DNA of 41,678 bases from Candidatus Methanoflorens crillii (GTDB lineage: Archaea; Halobacteriota; Bog-38; Methanoflorentales; Methanoflorentaceae), in NCBI GenBank assembly GCA_003162175.1, contig PMMR01000051.1:1-41678 (forward strand), in the 5' to 3' direction. This document shows, one piece after another, positions 32,107 to 40,494 of this stretch (position 1 is the stretch's first letter; every line of letters begins with the position of its first letter). A model generated the notes under the pieces. It saw only the letters and a list, made by a program, of their open reading frames with translations. It was not told the DNA's origin and made no database searches. A program made the position numbers and the translations under genes.

Positions 32107-33522
32107 CTAGTAGTTGGTGTACGTTCTGGTCCTTCCGTCGGGTCCCACAAGTTGAAGTTTGACTGGCCAACGTCCGTCAATCGTGTGGGTTGCACACGAG
32201 AAGCACGGGTCGTAAGCACGGATGACCATTTCAAGCCGATTGAGTAATCCTTCCTGTGGTTCGCCGTCCTTTATCAGGAGTTTCGCAGCCTCGCGAACCC
32301 CTAAATCCATCGCTCCTTGGTTGTGACCGGTCGAAACGATCATGTTGGCCTTCGTTATGAAGCCCTCATCGTTTGTAGTGTACTCGTGGATGAGCGTCCC
32401 TCTCGGCGCTTCGAGAACACCAACGCCAGTCGCCGCGCGTACTTCGGGCTTTGCCCAAACGTCGGTGCTGGTTATGTCTGGATCGTTTAGGAGTTCAACA
32501 GCATGTTCGCTAGCGTACATCAGCTCAATAAGCCTTGCGTAGTGATAGAGTAACGTCTGCTGTGGCATCCTCCCAAAAGCGGCTCTGAAGTCCGTGAGCA
32601 TATCGTTGGCTAGCGGTGTTGAAATCTGGTCACACACGTTTATACGGGCCAGGGGCGCAACACGATAGATGCCATCAGGCCAGCCCTTCTCCTTCCAATA
32701 CGGGAATTTCAGGTACGACCATTCTTGGTAATTCTCCTGAATGTAGTCCGCGTACTTGGTGGGGTCAAACTCCTTAATGATAGAGCCGTCTGCATCCATC
32801 ATGCGAAGCGTTCCGTCGTACATCTCGAGGTTTCCGTCCTTGACTAAGCCCATCATCGGGGTATTGACGACTCCGAGAATTTTTATGACATCCAGATACT
32901 GCTCAAATAGTGGAGCAGCCACTTCTAAACCAAGTTTTGTGAATTCAATCGAGTCCTGGGCGTCCTTGAGCATCTTCTGACGTTGCTCCTCAGTAATCCC
33001 CTTGGTGAGCCCGCCAGGCTTTGCGGTGATAGGTGCGGCTCTTCCACCAATAGCCCGTATCATCTCCTGGCCTCGTTTTCTGTTGAGGACTGCTTGTGTT
33101 GCAAGCTCAGGATTTGCTTCAATCACTCCAAAGACGTTCCGCTTCTTTGGATCGCCATCGGGCGTGAATATAAGGTCCGGCGCCGCAAGGTAGAAGAAAT
33201 GGAGCGTGTGGCTGTGTATCATCTGTCCCATGTGCATAAGCTCCCGGAGTAGCGCAGCGGGACGTGGAATCTCAACGCCAAATGTGTTGTCAGCTGCTTT
33301 CGCTGAGGCGAGGTGGTGGCTGACTGGACAGATGCCACAGATGGCCGTCACGATTCTCTGGGCGTCTTCTATAGGTCTCCCTTGTAGGAGTTTTTCAAAG
33401 CCACGCATCTCGACAACGTGTACGTGCGCATCGTCGACCTGTCCTGCATCGTTGAGATTGACAGTAACTTTTGCGTGACCCTCAACTCTCGATACAGGTT
33501 CAACTGTGATCGTCTTCCCCAT
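32107..33522 (-). CDS. mvhA: F420-non-reducing [NiFe] hydrogenase large subunit
   Basis: A 471-residue subunit carrying the Ni-Fe active site that splits H2. The four Cys ligands are visible: Cys62/Cys65 in ICGICPVSHH and Cys440/Cys443 in DPCFSCATH. A 25-residue extension follows the ATH site where maturation proteases cut. It belongs to group 3c, cytoplasmic, feeding MvhD and HdrABC. ATG 33522 is preceded by GAGGTAATACAT. It is 5 nt downstream of mvhG, so the two are one transcript. The mvhD partner is not here but in the divergent operon. Confidence 0.96.
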   Translation of the reverse strand: MGKTITVEPVSRVEGHAKVTVNLNDAGQVDDAHVHVVEMRGFEKLLQGRPIEDAQRIVTAICGICPVSHHLASAKAADNTFGVEIPRPAALLRELMHMGQMIHSHTLHFFYLAAPDLIFTPDGDPKKRNVFGVIEANPELATQAVLNRKRGQEMIRAIGGRAAPITAKPGGLTKGITEEQRQKMLKDAQDSIEFTKLGLEVAAPLFEQYLDVIKILGVVNTPMMGLVKDGNLEMYDGTLRMMDADGSIIKEFDPTKYADYIQENYQEWSYLKFPYWKEKGWPDGIYRVAPLARINVCDQISTPLANDMLTDFRAAFGRMPQQTLLYHYARLIELMYASEHAVELLNDPDITSTDVWAKPEVRAATGVGVLEAPRGTLIHEYTTNDEGFITKANMIVSTGHNQGAMDLGVREAAKLLIKDGEPQEGLLNRLEMVIRAYDPCFSCATHTIDGRWPVKLQLVGPDGRTRTYTNY

Positions 33523-33527
33523 ATGTA

Positions 33528-34439
33528 TTACCTCTTGTTTTCAGTGACCTTTGCCTTAATCATTGATACAGGCAGTGTATAGCGATAGAAGGTGCCTACT
33601 GGATCATAGACGTCCTTTACCATCTCGTCTAAGTCGACTGAGGAGTCCTCATCTAAACCGTATGCTGATGCGACCACATTGAGCATCGCCGCACCTTGTT
33701 CATACGAAGCGTCTGTTGGGCCGTAGCACCCTGTGCACGTCGCATTGACCTGCGGGCATTGCGCGCCGCATCCGCTGCGCGTCGCGGGCCCCATGCACAT
33801 AAATCCTTGGTTAAGCAGACACTCAGTGGGTGTTCCATTTGCTTCAATTGGTCTCTTTATGTCCTCTATCCTCTTCTCCTTCCTCTCTCGGGGACAGTCC
33901 TCACAAACGTTTTTATTGCTTAATTGAGGTTCTTCGCCCTTTAGAAGTGCGGTAAGAACCTCCGCGATGAGGAAAGCATCTGGCGGACATCCGGGGATGA
34001 AATAGTCAACTTTGATAACGTCCGAGACAGGTCTAAGCGTCTCAAAGAGCTTTGGCAGTTCCTTTGATGTCGGGATCTCTTGATCAGGAGCTGTGGACGT
34101 CGACGTTTTAACTGCTTGTTTGATGTCTGACATCGCGTTGATGTTGTTCAAACCTGGTACGCCACCGAACGCCGCGCAACTGCCGAGCGCAACTATGATG
34201 TCTGAGGTCTCTCGGACTTTCTGTGCGACGTGCAAGTTGTCTTCATTGCGAATGCCACCAGTCAGTATGCCGACTGTAGTGTGTTGATCAAAGTCCTTAA
34301 TGTCCATCAAAACTGGTATGCGAACAAACTCTATTGCTTGTAGTACGTCTAGAAGCGCTTCGTGCAGGTCGAGAACGGCTATCTCGCAACCAGAACAAAC
34401 GGCTAGCCAGTCCTCTTGGACCTTTACCTTATCTCCCAT
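33528..34439 (-). CDS. mvhG: F420-non-reducing hydrogenase small (electron-transfer) subunit
   Basis: A 303-residue iron-sulfur subunit. The proximal cluster site begins CSGCEIAVLDLHEALLD near residue 14. GSCAAFGGVPG and YFIPGCPPDAFLIAEVLTAL carry further ligands of the proximal cluster. CxxCPRERKEK, GFMCMGPATRSGCGAQCP and CTGCYGP ligate the medial and distal clusters. There is no twin-arginine signal, so it is cytoplasmic. ATG 34439 follows GAGGTGACTCATAA. A TATA-like TGATATATTT (minus strand, about 34498-34507) lies 60 nt upstream. First gene of mvhGA. Confidence 0.96.
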   Translation of the reverse strand: MGDKVKVQEDWLAVCSGCEIAVLDLHEALLDVLQAIEFVRIPVLMDIKDFDQHTTVGILTGGIRNEDNLHVAQKVRETSDIIVALGSCAAFGGVPGLNNINAMSDIKQAVKTSTSTAPDQEIPTSKELPKLFETLRPVSDVIKVDYFIPGCPPDAFLIAEVLTALLKGEEPQLSNKNVCEDCPRERKEKRIEDIKRPIEANGTPTECLLNQGFMCMGPATRSGCGAQCPQVNATCTGCYGPTDASYEQGAAMLNVVASAYGLDEDSSVDLDEMVKDVYDPVGTFYRYTLPVSMIKAKVTENKR

Positions 34440-34569
34440 TTATGAGTCACCTCGTGTCTGAATTCCGGAAAAGCAGTGAGAGTCAATGATGAGGTCAAAT
34501 ATATCATGACCTCTCGGAGAAATGCAAAATTGCCTCACACTCTTGACCCATTTGTATTTCGGCTTCCTC

Positions 34570-35149
34570 TATATAAAATATTTTGAGTGAAGTTACTAAT
34601 GAAGTTCAATTCAAAAATATTCCCTACAGAGGCGCAGAAACTGCTATCACTTTTAACTAGTACTTTATATGAAATTACTAATATATAAACTTGTTATGAT
34701 CGATTTGAGGGACGTGGGGAGATATCTCCTCTATCGACTCCTCGAGTCCGACCGACGTTCCGCTTCGTTGTACGTTCGTGCGCACGCGGTGCCGGCTTAG
34801 ACCGCTCAGAAGCTCCTTGGCGCAATGTCTACTGACGCGGCGGGCCTTGCAGCAACTTTATCATCTACGAGAGAGATATATATAATTGTATATAATTTAG
34901 AGAATATTTTGTGAATATTACGCAGAGAGAATTGGGTGAACGCGTTTGTTTGGCATTCGCCCAAAAATGAATTTGTTTTATTAAAGTAAATAATATATAA
35001 TCATACTAAATAATATATCAATGCTGGTGCACGAGGAACGGCTGGCGCTGTTTGCGTGCGCCAAAAGAAGTAATGGGTAGGTTTGAAGAACAACCAAATG
35101 GCTTCAATAGTTGAACTAAATAATAAGCCTTTTATATCAAATATTTTGA
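34570..35149 (+). promoter_or_regulatory. 17-bp TATA-containing repeat at both ends of the control region
   Basis: TATATAAAATATTTTGA at 34570-34586 recurs as TATATCAAATATTTTGA at 35133-35149, 16 of 17 bases identical and in the same orientation. The second overlaps the fwdG TATA box about 50-65 nt before its start. The core AAATATTT is palindromic. A regulator binding both could coordinate mvhGA with fwd-hdr; in so AT-rich a region chance cannot be excluded. Confidence 0.35.
34709..34861 (+). ncRNA. Candidate structured RNA (GC-rich island)
   Basis: A GC-rich stretch of about 150 nt stands in strongly AT-rich surroundings. A TATA box (ATATATAAAC, about 34681-34690) lies 20-28 nt before it. 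The start GGGACGT (34709-34715) pairs with ACGTTCC (34755-34761, one G-U). That stem encloses two hairpins, GGAGA-TA-TCTCC (34718-34729) and GACTC-CTC-GAGTC (34736-34748). Further self-complementary sequence follows (CGTGCGCACG near 34778-34787). No open reading frame of coding quality fits. It does not match tRNA, 5S, RNase P or SRP RNA as I know them. Existence as an RNA is inferred. Confidence 0.4.
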
Positions 35150-35200
35150 ACCTACTTGCGAATAGCTGACTTGTTAGTTGACATGAGGCTGGTGAAATAA

Positions 35201-35428
35201 GTGACATTTGCGTTACATATAGAAAAAACTTGCACTGGCTGCAACAACTGCGTCGTGGCGTGTCCTGTTAACGCGCTTGAACTTGTCGTTGATGAGCCTG
35301 CGACGGCCAAGAAGACGTACAAAGTGCAGGGTGGCAAATCGATAACCCTAGACGAGGATGTCTGCGAAGCGTGTGGCGTTTGCCTTCAGGCTTGTCCACG
35401 AGACTGCATCCTGCTAACACAGGGATAA
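35201..35428 (+). CDS. fwdG: Formylmethanofuran dehydrogenase subunit G (2[4Fe-4S] ferredoxin)
   Basis: A 75-residue dicluster ferredoxin. Cluster motifs are CTGCNNCVVACP and CEACGVCLQACP, separated by a 40-residue spacer rather than a short one. Its position directly before the polyferredoxin FwdF and the presence of fwdA in the same operon make it FwdG. It would pass electrons into the CO2-reducing formylmethanofuran dehydrogenase. The start is GTG at 35201 with GAGGCTGGTGA upstream and a TATA box about 65 nt before it. First gene of the operon. It could in principle serve the Hdr complex instead. Confidence 0.8.
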   Translation: MTFALHIEKTCTGCNNCVVACPVNALELVVDEPATAKKTYKVQGGKSITLDEDVCEACGVCLQACPRDCILLTQG

Positions 35429-35444
35429 AAGGAGGGAATGAGCT

Positions 35445-36557
35445 TTGGCTTTGTTTCCGATATACTCTAAGAGAACGGAAGGACGAAAATCGATCATAGA
35501 ACAAAAGACGCTGGTACAGGCCCTCAACCTCGCCCTTGATATGGAGCGATGTACTGGCTGCGGCATTTGTAAAGAGGTATGCCCAGAAGAGGCGATTGAG
35601 AAAGGTCCAGTCGGAGCCGTGGGATTTAAAGAGATGGAAGTCCCCGAGATGGTCTTCGACCAGAAAAAGTGTTCATACTGCGGCGTATGCGTGGAGTTGT
35701 GTCCATTTACTGCGCTAAAGCTCACCGAAAATGGTGAGCCGAAGACCGATCTCATTGACCAGCAGGGCTTCCCACACTACGTGAAAGTAGCCGAAATAAA
35801 CCTCGACACGTGCGTGAGATGCAAGGTATGCGAAGAGATGTGTCCGCGCGACAACGCCATAGAGCGAAACGTGCCGGAGGTCACTGAGCGACAGCAAGCC
35901 ATCACGTACACCGCCGATATGCAACTCGACGAGGACCCGGGAAGCGAGAACAAGTGCACCTACTGCGGCCTTTGCGGTGAGATCTGTGATGCGCTGACAG
36001 TGGAGCACAAAGAGGCGACTCCGCTCAACGTCGAAGCGAGTGGAGAAGTGAAGTTTGAATCTTCAAAGTGCGACGGGTGCAAGATTTGCGAAGAGATCTG
36101 CCCGACAGATTCAATCAAGGTCGATCGGACGATCACTGAGGCGAAGCTCCTAGGCGAGGTCACAATCAACAAAGATGAGTGCATGTACTGCACGTGGTGT
36201 GCAAAGACGTGCCCCATCGAGAACACGATTGACATCAAGAAGATCTTTGAAGGGTCTATTAATATAAAGACGGAAAACTGCCCGTCAGGATGTTCAGCGT
36301 GTGTGGAGATCTGTCCGTGCAACGCACTCTATTTGCCGCCTCAAAAAGAGCCCGGAGAGATAGCAACAAAGCTTGAAGTGAATGATGATTTCTGCACGCT
36401 CTGCGGTGCCTGCGTGAACGTTTGTCCGGTTGCCAACACGATCGAGGTCAAGCGTGACGTGATACACATCGAAGGCACGGAGACGGAGCTTTACAAGAAG
36501 ACGGCTGGCAAGATGATGGAGCTCAAGACTCCGACGATCGAAAAGATGGGGACATAA
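35445..36557 (+). CDS. fwdF: Formylmethanofuran dehydrogenase polyferredoxin subunit F
   Basis: A 370-residue polyferredoxin with eight [4Fe-4S] motifs in series: CTGCGICKEVCP, CSYCGVCVELCP, CVRCKVCEEMCP, CTYCGLCGEICD (Asp replaces the usual Pro), CDGCKICEEICP, CMYCTWCAKTCP, CPSGCSACVEICP (one extra residue) and CTLCGACVNVCP. This number and order are those of FwdF, the electron wire between Hdr and the Fwd catalytic core. The start must be TTG at 35445: AGGAGGG lies 9 nt before it, and the ATG just upstream is in a frame that stops after ten codons. It follows fwdG by 16 nt and precedes hdrC by 3 nt. Confidence 0.92.
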   Translation: MALFPIYSKRTEGRKSIIEQKTLVQALNLALDMERCTGCGICKEVCPEEAIEKGPVGAVGFKEMEVPEMVFDQKKCSYCGVCVELCPFTALKLTENGEPKTDLIDQQGFPHYVKVAEINLDTCVRCKVCEEMCPRDNAIERNVPEVTERQQAITYTADMQLDEDPGSENKCTYCGLCGEICDALTVEHKEATPLNVEASGEVKFESSKCDGCKICEEICPTDSIKVDRTITEAKLLGEVTINKDECMYCTWCAKTCPIENTIDIKKIFEGSINIKTENCPSGCSACVEICPCNALYLPPQKEPGEIATKLEVNDDFCTLCGACVNVCPVANTIEVKRDVIHIEGTETELYKKTAGKMMELKTPTIEKMGT

Positions 36558-36560
36558 AAC

Positions 36561-37118
36561 ATGGCTAGCGAAGGTATGAGAGATCCAAAGCACTATCAGC
36601 TTGGAAAAACTCAATTTGACCCCGATCTCATCAAAGAGGTCATAGCCCTTGGCGGCAAGAACGCACAAATGTGCTATCAGTGCGGAACGTGCACTGCAAG
36701 CTGTCCGATGGGCCAGAGAAGCGGGCTTCGGGTAAGAACCGTAATGAGAAAGGCCAATCTCGGCATGAGGGACGTCCTCGACGATCCAGACCTGTGGCTG
36801 TGCACGACGTGTTACACGTGCTCCGACCGCTGTCCGCGGAGAATAATGGCGACGGATGCCATCATCGCGCTCCGCAATATCGCGACACGGGAGAAGAAAG
36901 TGCCGATGAGCATGATAAAGATCATGGGCGCGATCAGCAAGACGGGTCACGGAGTGCCGAACAATGAGGCCAATATGAAAAATCGCGTCAAAGTGGGACT
37001 GCCCGAGAACCCCCCAACGACACACACGTACCCGGAGTACATTAAAGACATTAATAAGATACTCGAGGTTACAGGACTGCTTAAAATCAGAGAGGAGATG
37101 GAGGCGGAAAGTCAATGA
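36561..37118 (+). CDS. hdrC: CoB-CoM heterodisulfide reductase subunit C
   Basis: A 185-residue iron-sulfur subunit with two [4Fe-4S] sites: Cys38/41/44/48 (CYQCGTCTASCP) and Cys81/84/87/91 (CTTCYTCSDRCP). It carries electrons from HdrA to the heterodisulfide site in HdrB. ATG 36561 lies 3 nt after the fwdF stop, and the stop overlaps the hdrB start (ATGA), so translation is coupled. The C-terminal region NPPTTHTYPEYIKDINKILE is as in cytoplasmic HdrC. No membrane subunit is fused. Confidence 0.96.
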   Translation: MASEGMRDPKHYQLGKTQFDPDLIKEVIALGGKNAQMCYQCGTCTASCPMGQRSGLRVRTVMRKANLGMRDVLDDPDLWLCTTCYTCSDRCPRRIMATDAIIALRNIATREKKVPMSMIKIMGAISKTGHGVPNNEANMKNRVKVGLPENPPTTHTYPEYIKDINKILEVTGLLKIREEMEAESQ

Positions 37119-37999
37119 AGGAGTACAATTTCTTCTTAGGCTGCATCGCTCCTAACCGATATCCCGGCATTGAAGCATCAGCAGTGAAGACTTCAAGGAA
37201 GTTCGATATTGAACTACGCGATTTCAAGGGAGCGTCGTGCTGCCCCGCGCCCGGTGCATTCGGGTCGATGGATGTGAATGCGTGGCTTGCGCTCGGAGCG
37301 CGAAACATTTGTCTATCCGAAAAGGAAGGCAAAGATATTGCCCTCATATGTAACGGCTGTTACAAGTCGCTTTTTGAGGCGAATCACCGGCTCAAATCCG
37401 ATCCTGTGATGAGGGAAAAGGTCAACTCAATTCTTGCAAACATTGACTACGAGTTTCAAGGGTCAGTAGAGGTACGACACCTTATCGACATCTTGTACAA
37501 CGATGTCGGACCGGAGAAAGTGAAAGAGTCCGTTGAAGTGCCACTGACTGGAGTGAATGTGGCCATTCACTACGGATGTCACTTGCTTAAGCCAAAGTTC
37601 GACAGAACGTTTGGCTCGAGTGAGCGACCGCGCTTCTTCGACGAGTTGGTTGAGGCGCTAGGCGCCACGTCGATCGATTATAAGGAAAAGATGATGTGCT
37701 GTGGGGCTGGAGGAGGAGTTCGATCGTACAAGATGGACCTCGCACTTGATATCGCAAACGAAAAGCTCTACAACATGACTCAAGCAAATGCAGACGTCAT
37801 AGTGGATGTCTGCCCGTTCTGTCACCTTCAGTTAGATCGTGGGCAGGTCGAGATTAAGGAGAAGTTTGGAGACGTGTACGACCTACCGGTTCTCCACTAC
37901 AACCAGCTTCTCGGATTGGCACAGGGCATGAACCCTGACGAGCTGGGCCTTGATGCCCACGAGATAAGTGTTGAGCCACTGCTCGCAAAGATACTGTGA
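37115..37999 (+). CDS. hdrB: CoB-CoM heterodisulfide reductase subunit B (catalytic)
   Basis: A 294-residue subunit that reduces CoM-S-S-CoB on two non-cubane [4Fe-4S] clusters. It has two CCG domains: Cys10 with SCCPAPGAFGS (Cys42-43) and ICNGCYKS in the first; HYGCHLLKP, MMCCGAGGGVRSY and CPFCHLQLD in the second. The N-terminus MKEYNFFLGCIAPNRYPGIE is typical. Start overlaps the hdrC stop by four bases. Length and motifs are normal. Confidence 0.97.
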   Translation: MKEYNFFLGCIAPNRYPGIEASAVKTSRKFDIELRDFKGASCCPAPGAFGSMDVNAWLALGARNICLSEKEGKDIALICNGCYKSLFEANHRLKSDPVMREKVNSILANIDYEFQGSVEVRHLIDILYNDVGPEKVKESVEVPLTGVNVAIHYGCHLLKPKFDRTFGSSERPRFFDELVEALGATSIDYKEKMMCCGAGGGVRSYKMDLALDIANEKLYNMTQANADVIVDVCPFCHLQLDRGQVEIKEKFGDVYDLPVLHYNQLLGLAQGMNPDELGLDAHEISVEPLLAKIL

Positions 38000-38015
38000 G
38001 GAAGGAGGCACAAAA

Positions 38016-39995
38016 ATGGACGAAGAGAAGAGAATTGGCGTATTCATATGTCACTGTGGTACTAACATCGCGGGCGTCATAGACGTTAAGGAACTAGCCG
38101 AGTACGCGAAGACCCTGCCGAACGTCGCACACGCCGAGGATTATACGTACATGTGTTCAACGCCCGGCCAAGCCATGATTAGAGACAGTATAAAGGAGAA
38201 CAATCTCAACGGGACTGTCGTGGCGGCGTGCTCACCAAGGCTGCACGAGCCTACGTTTAGGAAAGCGACCGAAGAGGGCGGGGTGAACTCATTCCTGTTT
38301 TCGATGGCGAACATCCGGGAGCAGGACACGTGGGTACACATGGAAGAGCCGGAAAAGGCAATGCAGAAGGCAAAAGATGTGGTCAGAATGGAGGTCGCGC
38401 GGGCATCAATGCTGGAGCCCCTCACTCCAAAGACTGTTCCGGTTGAAAAGGCCGCACTCGTTATCGGCGCAGGAATCGCCGGCATCCAAGCCTCACTGGA
38501 GCTTGGCGATGCGGGAATAAAGACGTATTTAGTGGAGAAGGAGCCGTCCATCGGCGGCAATATGTCCCGTCTTGACAAGACGTTCCCGACACTCGACTGC
38601 TCGCAGTGTATCCTTACACCCAAAATGGTCGACGTTGAGCGTAATCCAAATATTGAGCTGATGACCTATTCGGAGGTCGAAGACGTAAGCGGTTACATCG
38701 GAAACTTCGACGTTACCATTCGCCAGAAGTCGCGATATGTGTATGAAGACAAGTGTAACGGCTGTGGCAAATGCCAAGAGGTATGTCCTGTTTCACGGCC
38801 AAACGAGTTTGAACTGGGCTTAATGCCTCGAAAGGCGGCCTATGTGCCGTTCCCACAGGCAGTGCCGCTCAAGTTCACCATTGATATGGACAGCTGTATC
38901 AAGTGTGACCTCTGCAAAGGCGAGGAAGCGTGCGGTGATCTCGAGGCAATCGACTTCGACAAGCCCGACGAGCTCGTAACGGTCAAGGTGGGCTCAATTA
39001 TCGTCGCCACCGGGTTCGACATGTACGACGTTGAGCGCAAGGAAGAATGGGGTTACAAGGTCTTCGACAACGTTGTGACTGGGATTGAGATGGAACGGTT
39101 GATCAGCGCATCTGGTCCGACAGGTGGTAACATCGTTAGACCTTCTGACGGACAGAAGCCTAAGAGCGTTGGCTTCGTGCTCTGCGCAGGCTCGCGTGAT
39201 CAGGATGAAGAGGACGGTGCGAAGCCGTACTGCTCGCGTGTGTGCTGCATGTACAGCTTAAAGCACGCTCACCAGTTGATCGAGAAGATCCCTGGCTGCG
39301 TGCCATACCTGTTCTACATGGACATACGATCCTTCGGAAAGGCGTACGAGGAGTTCTACTACCGCATTCAGAACGAAGGCGGCAAGTTCATTCGGGGTCG
39401 CGTCGCGAGGATCACCGAAGATCCTGTCACGAAGAACCTTACAGTCACGGCTGAGGACACGCTCCTAGGCACACCCGTCGAGATGGAGGTTGACCTGGTA
39501 GTGTTGGCAAATGCCGTGGTGCCCGCTGAGAGCACACAGAAGCTAAAGACGCTTCTGACGCTTTCAAACAGTCCCGACGGCTGGCTGCTTGAGGCGCACC
39601 CGAAGCTCAACCCCATGTCAACGACAACTGATGGGGTGTTCTTAGCCGGGATGTGTCAAGGACCTCGAGATATTCCTGACGTCGTTGCTCACGCAGCGGC
39701 AGCAGCGGCAGCAGCATCAATCCCGATCCACAGAGGGTCAGTCACCCTTGAACCGATCTACGCCATTGTAGACCAGGAACACTGCGGAGGCTGCGCCACG
39801 TGCATCGGTGTGTGCCCGTACGGTGCAACGGAGCTCAACGAAGTTGATGGCAAGCTTCTTGCGAACGTCAATGAGGCGAAGTGCAAGGGTTGCGGAACGT
39901 GCGGCTCAGCATGTCCGAGCGGCGCCATAAAGATGCAACACTTCACGAATGAGCAGATTATGAGCGAAATAGAAGCGTTTGCTCAGGGGTGGTGA
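38016..39995 (+). CDS. hdrA: CoB-CoM heterodisulfide reductase subunit A (flavin-bifurcating)
   Basis: A 659-residue flavoprotein, the site of electron bifurcation. The N-terminal domain has [17 protein letters not shown]. The FAD domain has [20 protein letters not shown] and [22 protein letters not shown]. An inserted ferredoxin domain carries [12 protein letters not shown] and [23 protein letters not shown] and [14 protein letters not shown] follow, and the C-terminal ferredoxin domain has [12 protein letters not shown] and [12 protein letters not shown]. Cys replaces selenocysteine where some methanogens use it. The ATG at 38016 has GGAAGGAGG 8 nt upstream and is chosen over an in-frame start inside hdrB. 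Confidence 0.97.
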   Translation: MDEEKRIGVFICHCGTNIAGVIDVKELAEYAKTLPNVAHAEDYTYMCSTPGQAMIRDSIKENNLNGTVVAACSPRLHEPTFRKATEEGGVNSFLFSMANIREQDTWVHMEEPEKAMQKAKDVVRMEVARASMLEPLTPKTVPVEKAALVIGAGIAGIQASLELGDAGIKTYLVEKEPSIGGNMSRLDKTFPTLDCSQCILTPKMVDVERNPNIELMTYSEVEDVSGYIGNFDVTIRQKSRYVYEDKCNGCGKCQEVCPVSRPNEFELGLMPRKAAYVPFPQAVPLKFTIDMDSCIKCDLCKGEEACGDLEAIDFDKPDELVTVKVGSIIVATGFDMYDVERKEEWGYKVFDNVVTGIEMERLISASGPTGGNIVRPSDGQKPKSVGFVLCAGSRDQDEEDGAKPYCSRVCCMYSLKHAHQLIEKIPGCVPYLFYMDIRSFGKAYEEFYYRIQNEGGKFIRGRVARITEDPVTKNLTVTAEDTLLGTPVEMEVDLVVLANAVVPAESTQKLKTLLTLSNSPDGWLLEAHPKLNPMSTTTDGVFLAGMCQGPRDIPDVVAHAAAAAAAASIPIHRGSVTLEPIYAIVDQEHCGGCATCIGVCPYGATELNEVDGKLLANVNEAKCKGCGTCGSACPSGAIKMQHFTNEQIMSEIEAFAQGW

Positions 39996-40000
39996 GAGTC

Positions 40001-40459
40001 ATGGCCGAAGAATTTGAACCAAACATCTTAGGTATACTCTGTAACTGGTGCACCTACGCCGGGGCTGACCTTGCCGGTACCTCGAGAACGCAGTACCCGA
40101 CGAACGTGCGAGTCATACGTATTATGTGTACGGGCAGACTCGATCCCGCATTCGTGCTGAAGGCCCTGAGCGTCGGAGCAGATGGCGTGCTTGTGTCTGG
40201 TTGCCACGTCGGTGACTGTCACTACCTTGCTGGCAACTTCAAGTCGCGACGTCGTGTTGCGCTGCTGAGAAAGCTTATCGAAGAGTACGGTTACGACCGT
40301 GAGCGCCTGCGCATGACCTTTATATCCGCTTCAGAAGGCGCCATTTGGGCTGAAGTGGTGCAGGACATGGTCAACACCATCAAGAAACTTGGACCAAATC
40401 CGTTGAAGCAGGTCGGTGAAGCTGGGCAGGTAGGTGTCGTGGCGGATGACGAGTTCTGA
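40001..40459 (+). CDS. mvhD: F420-non-reducing hydrogenase iron-sulfur subunit D
   Basis: A 152-residue [2Fe-2S] protein linking MvhAG to HdrA. The conserved Cys are in [25 protein letters not shown] and [15 protein letters not shown]. Length matches MvhD. ATG 40001 lies 5 nt after the hdrA stop and is preferred to a GTG overlapping hdrA. In many methanogens mvhD precedes mvhG; here it is split from mvhGA and placed after hdrA, as in organisms where HdrA and MvhD are made together or fused. Confidence 0.95.
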   Translation: MAEEFEPNILGILCNWCTYAGADLAGTSRTQYPTNVRVIRIMCTGRLDPAFVLKALSVGADGVLVSGCHVGDCHYLAGNFKSRRRVALLRKLIEEYGYDRERLRMTFISASEGAIWAEVVQDMVNTIKKLGPNPLKQVGEAGQVGVVADDEF

Positions 40460-40494
40460 TCCCGCCCCAGCGGCTGGAAGGAGTGTGAGAGAAC

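Larger units (their letters stand above)
34440..35200. other. 760-bp AT-rich divergent control region
   Basis: This unusually long gap separates mvhGA from the fwd-hdr operon. It holds promoters at both ends (minus TATA about 34498-34507; plus TATA about 35129-35137 before fwdG), several AT-rich direct repeats, and one GC-rich structured island described separately. TAAATAATATAT occurs at 34987-34998 and 35007-35018, with a partial copy at 35117-35125. Short open frames (for example ATG 35021, 19 codons) are present but without support. I see no protein-coding gene. Confidence 0.7.

Noticed and set aside
34592-34598. A further GTTACTA 7-mer in the mvh-fwd control region
   Set aside because: A 7-mer is expected several times by chance in a window of this size, so a link with the 5909-5960 operator is not supported.
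36294-37115. Minus-strand frame of 273 codons over hdrC
   Set aside because: Antisense shadow of fwdF and hdrC, whose Cys motifs and coupled starts are unmistakable.
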